DNA of 64,000 nt from Methanocaldococcus vulcanius M7 (GCF_000024625.1 NC_013407.1:248001-312000), one strand, 5' to 3'. Positions 1-9,638 are shown, counted from the stretch's first letter. A program made the numbers and translations. Notes: a model not told the origin generated them from the letters alone.

Positions 1-828
1 TGATAGATTTCCATTAGCCACTTGCCTCATAACATCAGTTATTGTTTCAAATATCTTTTTAATTTTCTCTTTTTCTTTTATTTGCATTTCCATATCTTCT
101 TTTAAGTTCTGAAGGACTTTTTCTATATTTCTATATATTTTCCCTATTTCATCGTTGCTGAATTTTACTTTTGGTTTTACATCATACTCTCTATTTGCTA
201 ATTTGCTTGATATTCTCTCTAATTCTTTTAGAGGAGTTAGTATAGTCCTATTTACCACTATTATCGATAGAATTCCTAAGACAATTCCTAAAATTGTGGA
301 TCCTATTGCAAGATCATTAACAAATTGTATCTTATCGTCATATATTTTTTGATATAACATAACTGCATTGTTCATCTCAGTTAGTAGTTCCATGTTATGC
401 TTTTCTAAATAACTAAGTGCCTCTTTAAACTGAGGATCATCTGGATTTTTAGTGCAGATTATCTGAATATTTTTATAGAATGGTTCCCACATCTCCTTTA
501 CTTTTAATAATTGCTGTTTTACTTCATCAGGAGCAGGAGGAATTCCAAGTTCCTTATTACCATATATTAGATTATTAAGCGTAGTGTCAAAAAGTTTCGC
601 AGTTTCATTTAACGTTTTTCTATATTTCTCATCACCTGAGGCAACCATAAACGCCTCTTTCGTCATTTTTTGTATTAACATTCTTTGCTTTCCAGCTATA
701 TTTATTATCTTTCCATCATTCTTCATCGATTGATGGACATAAACAACCGTTAACGAAAGCCCCACTATTATGATAATTAAAATTGATAGAATGCTTAGGA
801 TCTTTGTCCTAACAGAGAGATTTTTCAT
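1..828 (-). CDS. Methyl-accepting chemotaxis protein, N-terminal part (runs off the window)
   Basis: The minus-strand frame opens at the ATG at 828 behind a GGGGGGATATTA stretch and stays open for 276 codons to the window edge. A hydrophobic segment lies at about residues 9-30. Next comes a periplasmic-side domain with NIAGKQRMLIQKMTKEA, the signature of the PilJ / type IV pili transducer N-terminal domain. A second membrane segment lies near residues 158-180, followed by HAMP-like sequence ending VANGNLS. The methyl-acceptor helices and signalling tip would lie left of position 1. It is divergent from cheW, so it is probably the receptor served by that operon. The ligand cannot be read from this sequence. 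Confidence 0.85.
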   Translation of the reverse strand, partial: MKNLSVRTKILSILSILIIIIVGLSLTVVYVHQSMKNDGKIINIAGKQRMLIQKMTKEAFMVASGDEKYRKTLNETAKLFDTTLNNLIYGNKELGIPPAPDEVKQQLLKVKEMWEPFYKNIQIICTKNPDDPQFKEALSYLEKHNMELLTEMNNAVMLYQKIYDDKIQFVNDLAIGSTILGIVLGILSIIVVNRTILTPLKELERISSKLANREYDVKPKVKFSNDEIGKIYRNIEKVLQNLKEDMEMQIKEKEKIKKIFETITDVMRQVANGNLS

Positions 829-1206
829 TAATATCCCCCCTTCTCCCCCGATCCACTCCGGGTTTATCTTATTACATTGTCTTTTATCTTCATATAAACA
901 AGCATCCGAATATATCTACCCACTTATATTACCTTATGTATCTTCTATTTTTTTGACTCTGAATTTTAAAAATTTCGAGAGAAAAATGCTTAGGGGTATA
1001 TTCATTTATTTTTGGGAATAATCCATATGTATATTTTTTGAGTATGTATTTGTGTAGGTAAACGAAAAAAATGCAAAGATATAAAAATTTTATAAATAAA
1101 TTTTTTTGTATTGGTAAATACATTATAAGATCGGTGCGTAGATCATTAAAACCAAAAAATTTTTTAATTTTTAATGACATAATTGATCATTCAAAAAGGT
1201 GAAATC
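829..1206. promoter_or_regulatory. Divergent promoter region, receptor / cheW
   Basis: No gene is visible in this 378-base gap. On the minus strand a TTTATATGA element near 890-900 would start the receptor transcript with a short GC-rich leader (835-865) that can fold through CCCG/CGGG. On the plus strand an AT-rich ATAAATAA element near 1090-1099 could serve the che operon. An imperfect inverted repeat, TGTATT-ggta-AATACA, lies about 80-100 bases before cheW and could be an operator. The promoter calls are by eye. Confidence 0.4.
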
Positions 1207-1659
1207 ATGGGGGACTCAGACACGATGAAGATAGTAGTGTTTAGGTTAGGAAGTAATGAATATGGATTAAAAGTTGATGAAGTTAGAGAAGTTCTAAAAC
1301 TTCATAAATCAGACATAACTCCTCTACCCAACGCTCCAAGTTATGTCGTGGGGGTTACAAACATAAGAGGAGAGATCACTCCAATTATCGATTTGAAAGG
1401 AAAATTAGGGGTCTATGAAAACCCAGAAAATGAAAAAGACGAAAAATTAGTTATGGTAATTGAAATAAATCAGCAAACCTTTGGAATACTGGTTGATGGA
1501 GTTAACGATGTTATGCAAATTAGCCAAGAGCAGATAACTCCTGTTTCAACTATAAAAAAAGCAACTGCGGGAGGGGATTATATTGATGGAATTATAAAAC
1601 TGGATAATCGATTAATAATCTTACTAAATATATCAAGTTTGTTGGATGTAGAGTTCTAA
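1207..1659 (+). CDS. cheW: Chemotaxis coupling protein CheW
   Basis: A 150-residue single CheW domain. It contains the typical FRLGSNEYGLKVDEVREVL opening, then LPNAPSYVVGVTNIRGEITPIIDL, and the C-terminal LDNRLIILLNISSLL. CheW bridges receptors to CheA at the inner face of the membrane. A TTG at 1183 would add eight residues, but the ATG at 1207 follows GGTGA with good spacing and gives the usual family length, so it is preferred. It is the first gene of a cheW-cheB-cheA-cheD series on the same strand. Confidence 0.95.
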   Translation: MGDSDTMKIVVFRLGSNEYGLKVDEVREVLKLHKSDITPLPNAPSYVVGVTNIRGEITPIIDLKGKLGVYENPENEKDEKLVMVIEINQQTFGILVDGVNDVMQISQEQITPVSTIKKATAGGDYIDGIIKLDNRLIILLNISSLLDVEF

Positions 1660-1783
1660 TCTGTCATAGTTCATTCATAATTAACTCATAACCAGCTAAA
1701 ATTACAAATAATAATCAAATGCAATATTCAAAATAGAAAATAAATCATAAAATAAAATCAAATTAAGATAAGGGGGAGGGATC

Positions 1784-2893
1784 ATGGCATCAAAAAAGAT
1801 CAGAGTGTTGGTAGTGGATGATTCCGCATTTATGAGGAAAGTTATCTCCGATATATTAAACTCAGATCCAGAGATTGAAGTTATAGGCACTGCAAAAGAT
1901 GGGGTAGAAGCTGTCGAACTTGTTCAAAAATTGGAACCTGATGTTATAACGATGGATGTAGAAATGCCAAGAATGAACGGATTAGAGGCCGTGAAAAAAA
2001 TAATGGAAATAAAACCAACACCAATCGTCATGTTATCTGCTCTAACAAAAGAAGGATCTAAAATAACATTTGAAGCACTCGAAGCAGGAGCAGTGGATTT
2101 TATTTCAAAACCATCAGGAAGTATATCGTTAGATATAAGGAAGATAGGGGAAGATATAATTAAAAAGGTTAAACAGGCAGCAAAAGCCAAAGTAGTTAAA
2201 AAGATCTCAACAACAAGACATAAACCAACAACAATTAAAGAAGAGAAAGAAGAGAAAAAAACACTACCACAAACATCTGAAGAATTAACAGTTCCAGATA
2301 GTAAGTTAAAAGAGATGTGTGTAATAATCGGCTCTTCAACAGGAGGACCACCAGTAGTTACGGAAATTATATCAAAACTTCCAAAGAGAATGCCTCCAAT
2401 ATTTGTGGTTCAACACATGCCTCCTGGATTTACCAAGTTATTCGCTGATAGAATAAATCAGGTCTCAAAACTTAATGTTAAAGAAGCGGAACATGGAGAA
2501 AGAGTTATGCCTGGCTATGTTTATATAGCTCCTGGAGATTACCACATGCTCTTAACAAAAAGAGGGGAAAATGTTTACATTTCCCTTGACAATAAAATGC
2601 CAAAAGTTAACGGAACAAGACCAGCTGTTGATATAACTGCGGAATCTGTTGCCAATATATACGGTGGAAAGTCGGTGGGGGTTATTTTAACAGGTATTGG
2701 GAAAGATGGGGCTTATGGATTTAAAAAAATAAAAGAAAAAGGAGGAAAAATTATAGCCCAAGATGGAAAAACATGTGTTGTTTTTGGAATGCCTAAGGCC
2801 GTTATTGAATTAGGGATAGCTGATTTGGTCCTCCCCCCATCAGAAATTCCCGAAGCGATTGTGAAATTCTGCAAAGAGATCTTGGGGGGATAA
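1784..2893 (+). CDS. cheB: Protein-glutamate methylesterase CheB
   Basis: 369 residues. An N-terminal receiver domain (about 1-125) has the acidic pair in VVDDSAF and the phospho-acceptor Asp58 in ITMDVEMPRMNG. A charged linker leads to the esterase domain (about 175-365), with the catalytic Ser near 185 in IGSSTGGPP, His in VQHMPPGFT and Asp in GIGKDGAYG. The enzyme demethylates or deamidates receptor glutamates during adaptation. The start ATG follows GGGGGAGGG. The stop is three bases before the cheA start, so the two are probably translated together. No cheR is visible in the window. Confidence 0.97.
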   Translation: MASKKIRVLVVDDSAFMRKVISDILNSDPEIEVIGTAKDGVEAVELVQKLEPDVITMDVEMPRMNGLEAVKKIMEIKPTPIVMLSALTKEGSKITFEALEAGAVDFISKPSGSISLDIRKIGEDIIKKVKQAAKAKVVKKISTTRHKPTTIKEEKEEKKTLPQTSEELTVPDSKLKEMCVIIGSSTGGPPVVTEIISKLPKRMPPIFVVQHMPPGFTKLFADRINQVSKLNVKEAEHGERVMPGYVYIAPGDYHMLLTKRGENVYISLDNKMPKVNGTRPAVDITAESVANIYGGKSVGVILTGIGKDGAYGFKKIKEKGGKIIAQDGKTCVVFGMPKAVIELGIADLVLPPSEIPEAIVKFCKEILGG

Positions 2894-2896
2894 TCT

Positions 2897-5746
2897 ATGG
2901 AGGACATGATGGAAGAGTATTTGGAAATATTTGCTGAGGAGGCGGAGGAGCATATTCAAACAATTAACGAATGCCTCCTCGAGCTGGAAAAAGACCCTTC
3001 AAATTTAGATCTAATTAACCAGATTTTTAGATCAGCTCATACGATAAAAGGGGGAGCGAGGACAGTTGGTTTATCCCATATATCGGACTTAACCCATCAT
3101 ATGGAGGATATTCTTGATTATGTGAGAAATGGTCAAATTCCCGTAACATCTGAAATTATAGATTTGCTGTTTAAGTGTTTAGATGCGTTAGAGACGATGC
3201 TTGAAGAAGTGAAATCTGGGGAAACAGAGACATCTGTTGATGTTGATTCAATAATTAATGAGATAAAGCAAATGAAAGAAAAATATCTAAGCGGGCAGGG
3301 AGGAAGTGAGCAAAAGGAAAAAGTAGAAAAAGGAGAGAAGAAAGAAGAGGAACAAAAAAGTGAAGAAAAAACAGAAGAAAAGAAAGAAACGAAAAAGATA
3401 AAAAAAGTTAAGATAAAATATAAAAATCCAAAAACCACAGTAAAAATTAAAAAAATAATTAAAGAGAAAGAAGAAGCCGAAAAATCAGGGGAAGAAAGTG
3501 TGGAAATAGAGGAGATTATTGGAAGCATAAACAAATCTGTTGAAATATTTTACACATTAACAGATATTGTTAACGATCCAGATTTGAAACCACTCCTCGA
3601 AAAGATCAGAGATTTTGTTAATAAAATATCTGAAAAGAAACTAAAAATAAATGAAAACGTCTTAGAAACGTTAAAATATATAACGAAGGTTCTTGAAGAT
3701 ATAGCCAGAGGATTGGAGCAAGGAAAAACAGTCAAAGAAGTTGGAATTAATATTGAAGAAGTTAATAAAAAGATAGAAGAAGCGGAGTCCTCATCTCAGG
3801 AAGAAGTGGAGAAAGAGATAGAAATCGAGGTAGAATTAGATCACGAGAAATTCGATTTAAGTGAATTTGTCGATATTATAAGGGAAAAGATAGAACAAGG
3901 TTGGAAGTTATTCCACCTAAAAGCAAAGGTTGAAGATAACTGCCCCTTAAAATCAGCAAGATTGTCAATGATCTTAACAAGATTAAAAAATATTGGGGAA
4001 ATACTTCTTTCAATCCCTACGGAAGGAGAACTAAAAGAGCAATCATACGAGGAACTTGACGTAATGTTCTTATCAGATAAAAATATTGAAGAGATTAAAA
4101 AAGAAGTTGAAAATGTTCCAGAAATTGACTATGTTGCAGTGGCAGAGGTTGAAATAGAGTTCGAAGAAGAAGAAATAGAAACTCAGGAGGATGTTGAAGT
4201 TGAAGAAGAAGTTGTGCCAGATGCATATAAGATCGTGGTTATACTTGATGATGAATGCCTCTTAAGGGCTGTTAGAGCATACATGGTTATAAAAGAGCTT
4301 CAAAATATTGGAGAGATCGTTAAGACAATACCTGACATTGAAGCGATACAGAATGGGGACTTTAACGGTTTAAAATTTACTGTATTCTTAAAACTAAAAG
4401 AGGGTTATGAAGTAGACGATATAAAAGAAGTAATAATGAGAGTTCCTGAAATAAAAGATGTCCAAATAACATCTCCAGATGAAAAAGAAGAGAAGAAAGA
4501 AGAAGAACAAAAAAGTGAAGAAAAAACAGAAGAAAAGAAAGAAACAAAAGAGCAGAGTAAACCAGCACCAAAAAAACCATCTACTAAAAAAGAAGAGAAA
4601 AAGTCATCTCAAACTATTAGAATAAACATTGAAAAACTCGATAAACTTATGAATCTTGTTGGAGAGTTGGTAATTACAAGAGCAAATTTCTCACAGATCG
4701 CTAATAAGTATCAATTAAAGGAACTAAACAATGCTATAAACAGATTAAGCATGTTAATAAATGAGCTTCAAGAGGAAGTAATGGCGATGAGGATGATTCC
4801 TGTCGCATATGTTTTTAACCGATTCCCAAGGATGGTTAGAGACCTTGCAAAAGCCCTCGGAAAAGAAGTGGAGTTTATAATGGAAGGAACAGATATAGAA
4901 CTGGATAGGACAGTGCTGGATGAATTGGCAGAGCCGTTAGTCCATCTTATAAGAAACGCATTAGATCATGGAATAGAACCGCCAGAAGAGCGAGAAAAAG
5001 TTGGAAAACCAAGAAAAGGAACATTAAAATTAATTGCTCAAAGGGAGAGAGATCACGTCAACATAATTGTGGAAGATGATGGGAGAGGAATAGATCCAGA
5101 AGTTATTAGAAGGAAGGCCATAGAAAGGGGGTTAATAACAGAAGAAGAAGCTAAAAAACTTTCAGATCATGAAATAATAAACTTAATATTCATGCCAGGT
5201 TTTAGTACAGCAGATAAGGTTTCGGATGTTTCAGGTAGAGGAGTAGGAATGGATGTTGTTAAGACAAAGATAGAATCACTCGGAGGAACAGTTGTTGTTT
5301 ACTCTGAAAAAGGAAAAGGAACGAGAGTTGTGCTAAAACTTCCACTAACTATGGCGATCATAACCGCATTACTAATGAAATTAGATGAACAAATATATGC
5401 AATACCAATAACGAGCGTATTAGATGTAACTATGATAAACAGAAGTGATATTAAGAATATCGAAGGAACAAACGCTATCATATACAGAGATGAAATAATT
5501 CCAGTGATCTGGCTCAAGGACTTTTTAGGAATGCCATATTTAGGAGAAGAGGAAGATGAGTTAACGATCGTAGTGATTGAGAGAAGCGGAGGAAAACTTG
5601 GAGTTGTGGTTGATGAAGTTATAGGAAGAGAGGATATTGTTGTTAAATCGTTAACTGGAATTTTAAAAAATATTCCGGGACTTGCAGGGGCTACAATTCT
5701 CGGAGATGGGAGAGTTGCATTGATATTGGATTTGAGTAGTGCTTAA
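2897..5746 (+). CDS. cheA: Chemotaxis histidine kinase CheA with two P2-like domains
   Basis: 949 residues, long for CheA. The order is: HPt domain (1-115) with the phosphorylated His48 in RSAHTIKGG; a Lys/Glu-rich linker; a helical segment (about 200-300); two related P2-like alpha/beta domains (about 315-420 and 435-525), each carrying a LKSAR/LLRAVRAY...IGEI pattern; a second Lys/Glu linker; a dimerization helix pair from about 575; an HATPase domain with N box HLIRNALDHG (near 684), DDGRGID (near 727) and GRGVGMD (near 779); and a C-terminal CheW-like domain. The two P2-like domains suggest two docking sites for response regulators, but no cheY is in the window. The two linkers share an almost identical 57-base DNA repeat. 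Confidence 0.97.
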   Translation: MEDMMEEYLEIFAEEAEEHIQTINECLLELEKDPSNLDLINQIFRSAHTIKGGARTVGLSHISDLTHHMEDILDYVRNGQIPVTSEIIDLLFKCLDALETMLEEVKSGETETSVDVDSIINEIKQMKEKYLSGQGGSEQKEKVEKGEKKEEEQKSEEKTEEKKETKKIKKVKIKYKNPKTTVKIKKIIKEKEEAEKSGEESVEIEEIIGSINKSVEIFYTLTDIVNDPDLKPLLEKIRDFVNKISEKKLKINENVLETLKYITKVLEDIARGLEQGKTVKEVGINIEEVNKKIEEAESSSQEEVEKEIEIEVELDHEKFDLSEFVDIIREKIEQGWKLFHLKAKVEDNCPLKSARLSMILTRLKNIGEILLSIPTEGELKEQSYEELDVMFLSDKNIEEIKKEVENVPEIDYVAVAEVEIEFEEEEIETQEDVEVEEEVVPDAYKIVVILDDECLLRAVRAYMVIKELQNIGEIVKTIPDIEAIQNGDFNGLKFTVFLKLKEGYEVDDIKEVIMRVPEIKDVQITSPDEKEEKKEEEQKSEEKTEEKKETKEQSKPAPKKPSTKKEEKKSSQTIRINIEKLDKLMNLVGELVITRANFSQIANKYQLKELNNAINRLSMLINELQEEVMAMRMIPVAYVFNRFPRMVRDLAKALGKEVEFIMEGTDIELDRTVLDELAEPLVHLIRNALDHGIEPPEEREKVGKPRKGTLKLIAQRERDHVNIIVEDDGRGIDPEVIRRKAIERGLITEEEAKKLSDHEIINLIFMPGFSTADKVSDVSGRGVGMDVVKTKIESLGGTVVVYSEKGKGTRVVLKLPLTMAIITALLMKLDEQIYAIPITSVLDVTMINRSDIKNIEGTNAIIYRDEIIPVIWLKDFLGMPYLGEEEDELTIVVIERSGGKLGVVVDEVIGREDIVVKSLTGILKNIPGLAGATILGDGRVALILDLSSA
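3334..3390 (+). repeat. Internal direct repeat in cheA, copy 1
   Basis: 57 bases of Lys/Glu-coding sequence before the P2-like region. It matches 4489-4545 with one mismatch in the same reading frame. See copy 2. Confidence 0.9.
4489..4545 (+). repeat. Internal direct repeat in cheA, copy 2
   Basis: 57 bases matching 3334-3390 at 56 positions. The separation, 1155 bases, is a multiple of three. A recombinational deletion would therefore stay in frame and remove the helical segment and both P2-like domains. Confidence 0.9.
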
Positions 5747-5832
5747 TTGATATTCTTTCCTTTTCATCTGCCTATTCCTCTTTTTTGAATAGTAATTTTA
5801 AATGTATTAAAAATGTAAAGTGGGTTGTTATT

Positions 5833-6297
5833 ATGGTAATTAAAGTTAGGATTGGGGGTTTGGAAGTGGCAAGAAGTCCAGAGGTATTGGAAACACTACT
5901 CGGCTCCTGTGTGGCAATAATGCTCTATGATACAGGAAAAAGGATCGGAGGAATGGCACACTCAGTCCTTCCAGAAACTCGCGAAGAAAATGTTAGAGAC
6001 CCGGGAAAGTATGTAAACACAGCCATTCCTGCACTTATAACAAAAATGACGATCGCAGGAGCCAGAACCAATAAACTTATTGCCAAACTTGCTGGAGGAG
6101 CAGCAATGTTTAAAACAAATAATAGTAATATGAATATAGGGGCCAAAAATGTAGAAATGGCAAAAAAACTTTTAAAAAAATATGGTATTCCACTTAAAGG
6201 AGAAGATACTGGAGGAAATAGAAGCAGAATGGTAAAATTTTATTTGAGAGATGGAAAAGTTGAGGTTAGAAGAGAGGGAAGAATAATAACAATATAA
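5833..6297 (+). CDS. cheD: Chemoreceptor glutamine deamidase CheD
   Basis: 154 residues from the ATG at 5833. The longer frame from 5785 adds sequence unlike the family. The catalytic Cys26 sits in LLGSCVAIMLYD and the His43 in GGMAHSVLPE. The central KLAGGAAMF and the GEDTGGNRSR stretch are family features. CheD deamidates receptor glutamines and in other organisms is regulated by CheC/CheY-P; neither gene is in view. It lies 86 bases after cheA, so it is probably in the same operon. Confidence 0.95.
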   Translation: MVIKVRIGGLEVARSPEVLETLLGSCVAIMLYDTGKRIGGMAHSVLPETREENVRDPGKYVNTAIPALITKMTIAGARTNKLIAKLAGGAAMFKTNNSNMNIGAKNVEMAKKLLKKYGIPLKGEDTGGNRSRMVKFYLRDGKVEVRREGRIITI

Positions 6298-6375
6298 AAT
6301 AACAATATAACATAATAAAACAATAATAACAATAACAAACGCTATAACAATATAACAATAATAACAATATATCAT
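6298..6375. repeat. Low-complexity AACAATA-type repeat
   Basis: An irregular tandem of AACAATAT/AATAATAAC units follows the cheD stop codon directly, probably through replication slippage. No coding potential is seen. Confidence 0.6.
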
Positions 6376-6424
6376 AAATAACCAATATTTTACTGTATTA
6401 ATAATTTAGATTAACGGGGAGATA

Positions 6425-7303
6425 ATGAGGTATATGAAGATTATAATACCAAAAAAGTTCTTAAAAGAAGTTGAAGAGATTTTAAAATGCAACAATGCAT
6501 ACTCCATATCAATAATACAGCCACTAAAAACATCCATAGATGATGGGATAATAATAACATGTAATGCTGAGGCAAAAGATGCTGAAAGTATCGTTTTAGA
6601 ATTAAAAAAACTTGGTTTAGGGGAGAAAGGCCATGGAAGTGTAACAATAATGCCTGCAAACATAACATTCTCCTGCAGAGATGAAGGAATGGCATCAACA
6701 ACCTTATCTCCTCTTGAATTGTATTACAAAGCAAAAACAATGGTTAAGATAACTAAAAATGTAATAATAAAGGTTATTCTTGCAAGTATAATGGGGGTTA
6801 TTGGATTGATAGAGCATAATATTCCAACATTAATAGGTGCGATGATCATAGCCCCTCTGGTTGATACGGTTATGGGAAGTGCAATTGGAACCGTCTTAGG
6901 GGATAAAAAACTCTTTATAGAAGGAATGAAAAAAGAACTAATATGCTCAGGAGTTGTTATTATTTGTGCTTTAATTCCAAGTTTGTTTTTTGTTTCAAAG
7001 GGCTTAGTTATGCAGTATTTATCAGAAACATCAATATTACTAAGTGCAATTGTAGCAATAATTGCAGGCATCTCTGGAGGAATGAGTATTGCCAGTGGAA
7101 AGGACTATGAAATTATAGGAGTTACGATAGATGTCTCAATATTAATTCCTGCCTTATTGATGGGAATGGCTCTTGCGACCGGAGATCTGTATTTAATATA
7201 TATAACTTTTATTTTACTGGCTTTAAACATTATATTACTTGACATTGGAGGGTATATTGGCCTGAGATACAAGTTAGGAAAAAGTAAGTCATTAATTAAA
7301 TAA
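6425..7303 (+). CDS. DUF389 (TIGR00341) membrane protein
   Basis: 292 residues. A soluble N-terminal domain (about 1-90) is followed by a multi-span membrane domain with several hydrophobic stretches. Its first part contains the family hallmark [20 protein letters not shown] later stretch, [11 protein letters not shown], is also typical of DUF389. The function of the family is unknown. The start ATG follows GGGGAGATA. It lies 127 bases after cheD across a low-complexity tract, so co-transcription with the che genes is uncertain. Confidence 0.85.
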   Translation: MRYMKIIIPKKFLKEVEEILKCNNAYSISIIQPLKTSIDDGIIITCNAEAKDAESIVLELKKLGLGEKGHGSVTIMPANITFSCRDEGMASTTLSPLELYYKAKTMVKITKNVIIKVILASIMGVIGLIEHNIPTLIGAMIIAPLVDTVMGSAIGTVLGDKKLFIEGMKKELICSGVVIICALIPSLFFVSKGLVMQYLSETSILLSAIVAIIAGISGGMSIASGKDYEIIGVTIDVSILIPALLMGMALATGDLYLIYITFILLALNIILLDIGGYIGLRYKLGKSKSLIK

Positions 7304-7316
7304 TTAAAATAATTAA

Positions 7317-8021
7317 TTAAATATCCTCCATTTCTGTTATTATATAGTTTCCATCTTTTCCCTCAAATCCTCTAACTAAAAACGTCTTACCATTTAGTTT
7401 TAAGCAGATCTCTCTAATTGTGTCCTCTATTCCATACTCTTCAAGCATATCTAATATTCCGGGCATAAACTGCTCCAACGTATTTGGAGGGATGTAGCAT
7501 CTTTTAGAAGATGTTCCAAAGTGGATCTTCCCAAACACTTTAATTTTCACATCTACATCTTCTGGCTCGATCTCTCCACAGTTCTTACAGATATAGATTA
7601 ATCCTCTCGGCTTTATTTTTGTTTCTACTATTCCTCTACATATCTTACAGTAGTAGTTTACAAATATCGTTGATTGTGGAACTTCTAAAATTGCAGGCAC
7701 TTTTACTTCTAAAACCTCTCCTTTATTGAATAATTCCTCTTTTGGAATTTCTGGAATTTCTCTTGGATATTTAATACCCTTAACCACCTTTTCTATAATT
7801 CTAACACTTTTCTCTTCGGTTATTATTCCAAATATCTCATAACATTTGCCTTTTTCTAATGGGATTGTGGTTATAAAGTTTGCAACACCATCCTTATCTA
7901 CCATAGTTCCAATATAAAATACAGACCCTTCTTCGCTTTCTCTTCTCCTAATATCCACTATCTTAGCTTTTGTAAGTATTTGAGACCTTGGAAGTAGTGA
8001 TTTTATCTTGCCCAATACCAT
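7317..8021 (-). CDS. OB-fold / zinc-ribbon nucleic-acid-binding protein candidate
   Basis: 234 residues. The N-terminal part (KAKIVDIRRRESEEGSVFYIGTM...) reads like an OB-fold strand pattern. Two CxxC pairs in YYCKICRG and YICKNCGEIE, about 20 residues apart, form a likely zinc ribbon near residues 128-150. The C-terminal half is beta-rich. It lies 86 bases downstream of another OB-fold gene on the same strand. A role in single-stranded DNA binding, as an RPA-like or RPA-associated factor, is my inference. I do not recognise a characterised homologue. Confidence 0.7.
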   Translation of the reverse strand: MVLGKIKSLLPRSQILTKAKIVDIRRRESEEGSVFYIGTMVDKDGVANFITTIPLEKGKCYEIFGIITEEKSVRIIEKVVKGIKYPREIPEIPKEELFNKGEVLEVKVPAILEVPQSTIFVNYYCKICRGIVETKIKPRGLIYICKNCGEIEPEDVDVKIKVFGKIHFGTSSKRCYIPPNTLEQFMPGILDMLEEYGIEDTIREICLKLNGKTFLVRGFEGKDGNYIITEMEDI

Positions 8022-8107
8022 AAACTATCACCCGAAATTTTAAATAATATTAATATTAAATGTTCATTATTCGATAGTTAAATAGGAAAATTATCTTCCC
8101 TTAATGG

Positions 8108-8812
8108 TTATTCTTCAATAACCCCCTCTTCTTCATTTTCCTCTTCGATCAATTCAGGAGCCACTCTTGGCAAAACAACTTCATCTATAAATTTTTTATG
8201 AACGAGATATTCCTTAGGTTGCACTATTACAGGCATATCACTCAACGTTAAGGAAATAGATTTTCTCAATTCCCCTTCTTCATTTCTAAATTCAACTAAA
8301 CCAAATCTTACAAACCCTCTTATAAACATTCCAGTGAATATTTCTGGATTTGCTTTTATTCCAAATAATCTCAATCTTCCCCATCCATAACCGTCAAATA
8401 TTCTAAATATTGTGTAATCTTTCCCAGTAGACGTTTTTTTATGCTGAACTCCAACGACAATTCCCACTATAATTCCTTTCTGTATTGGAACGCCGTTAAT
8501 ATCTAAATACGTTATTCTCTCGTCGTCTTCATCTATTCTTTTAATGTATTTAGCCCTACAAATTGAAAGAGGGATTGGAACAGCCGTTCTCATTTCCTGA
8601 CCTTTAACAACTTTTAGATCATCCAAATTTCCTACAAAGGTTATGTCCTTTTTTGGAAACGGTTCAAATATTCCAGTTATTCTTTCATAATCATCTGCTC
8701 TAATTAACAAATACGTTTCTTCTAAATTTTCAACCCCCTCATCTGTATATACCGTAGAATATCTAACAATTTCAACTTTATCATCTTCGATCTTTATTCC
8801 ATACCTTACCAT
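8108..8812 (-). CDS. OB-fold protein with acidic tail, possible RPA-associated factor
   Basis: 234 residues. Residues about 105-190 (GIIVGIVVGVQHKKTSTGKD followed by YTIFRIFDGYGWGRLRLFG) look like an OB-fold nucleic-acid-binding domain, and the C-terminus is strongly acidic (EEENEEEGVIEE), as in some ssDNA-binding proteins. It probably forms a two-gene operon with the zinc-ribbon gene at 7317-8021. The start ATG at 8812 follows GGTGGGATC. The assignment rests on fold-like patterns only. Confidence 0.7.
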   Translation of the reverse strand: MVRYGIKIEDDKVEIVRYSTVYTDEGVENLEETYLLIRADDYERITGIFEPFPKKDITFVGNLDDLKVVKGQEMRTAVPIPLSICRAKYIKRIDEDDERITYLDINGVPIQKGIIVGIVVGVQHKKTSTGKDYTIFRIFDGYGWGRLRLFGIKANPEIFTGMFIRGFVRFGLVEFRNEEGELRKSISLTLSDMPVIVQPKEYLVHKKFIDEVVLPRVAPELIEEENEEEGVIEE

Positions 8813-8964
8813 GATCCCACCTGTAATACTTGATAATAATAATTAATTGTATCATATGAATCATTCTATAAATCGAATTATATATACCTTTCGCATAATT
8901 AATAAAACACTTAAAAAATATTAAAAATTAAAAAATCGAAATAAAGTAATTATTTAAAAATCAT

Positions 8965-9438
8965 TTAGATTGGGATTAATTTAGCACTCACTTTTTCATC
9001 TAAATACAATTTCATTATTGATCTAATATTACACCTTGGAACTGTTGGAGATCCCGGATTTAACAATAAAATATCTTTACAATCATCAATAAAAGGCGTA
9101 TGCGTATGTCCTGAGATTAAAACATCAACCCCCATTTCCTTACCAAGCAATCTTAATTTTAACCTATCTCCTCGGGGAAATACTTCATCTCCGTGAATTA
9201 TCCCAATTTTTATATCATTTACATCCAATATTTCCTGTTTTGGTAAATTTAAATAGTCCATATTTCCTTTAACGGCTATAACATCAGCAATATCTCCCAA
9301 CCACTCCAAAACATCTTTGTCCGTTATATCTCCACAGTGAATTATTAGATCGACATTAGAAAACTCGTCAAAAACGATCTTTGGCAATTCCATAGCTCTA
9401 TCATAGATATGGGTATCAGAAATGATTCCAAAAAGCAT
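8965..9438 (-). CDS. Metallophosphoesterase / phosphodiesterase, YfcE-MJ0936 family
   Basis: 157 residues, a compact calcineurin-like phosphoesterase. The metal-binding motifs are in order: GIISDTHIYD, IIHCGDITD, VKGNMD, IHGDE, and SGHTHTPFID. Length and motifs match M. jannaschii MJ0936, a divalent-metal phosphodiesterase. The ATG at 9438 follows GGTGATC. It is a single gene upstream (on the minus strand) of the OB-fold pair, separated by about 150 AT-rich bases. The physiological substrate is unknown. Confidence 0.9.
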   Translation of the reverse strand: MLFGIISDTHIYDRAMELPKIVFDEFSNVDLIIHCGDITDKDVLEWLGDIADVIAVKGNMDYLNLPKQEILDVNDIKIGIIHGDEVFPRGDRLKLRLLGKEMGVDVLISGHTHTPFIDDCKDILLLNPGSPTVPRCNIRSIMKLYLDEKVSAKLIPI

Positions 9439-9638
9439 TAATGATCACCACTGAGAAGTTATGAAAAATCATAATATATATGAACAAAAATTCAATACGT
9501 TAAAACCATTACAGAAAATAAAGCCAGAAATAATACGAAATAATAGTTATAGAGCGAAATCATATCGATTAAATAAATTAAAATAACAAAACTAAAACTT
9601 CGAAGGAAGAAAAAATTTCGATCATATTAAAGAAAAGT

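Noticed and set aside
3133-3534. 133-codon minus-strand frame inside cheA
   Set aside because: Ser/Phe-rich shadow of the Lys/Glu linker and helical region of CheA; the plus-strand protein is clearly real.
6441-7071. Minus-strand frames of 99-115 codons within the DUF389 gene
   Set aside because: Shadows of a membrane protein gene; no ribosome binding site and no family resemblance.
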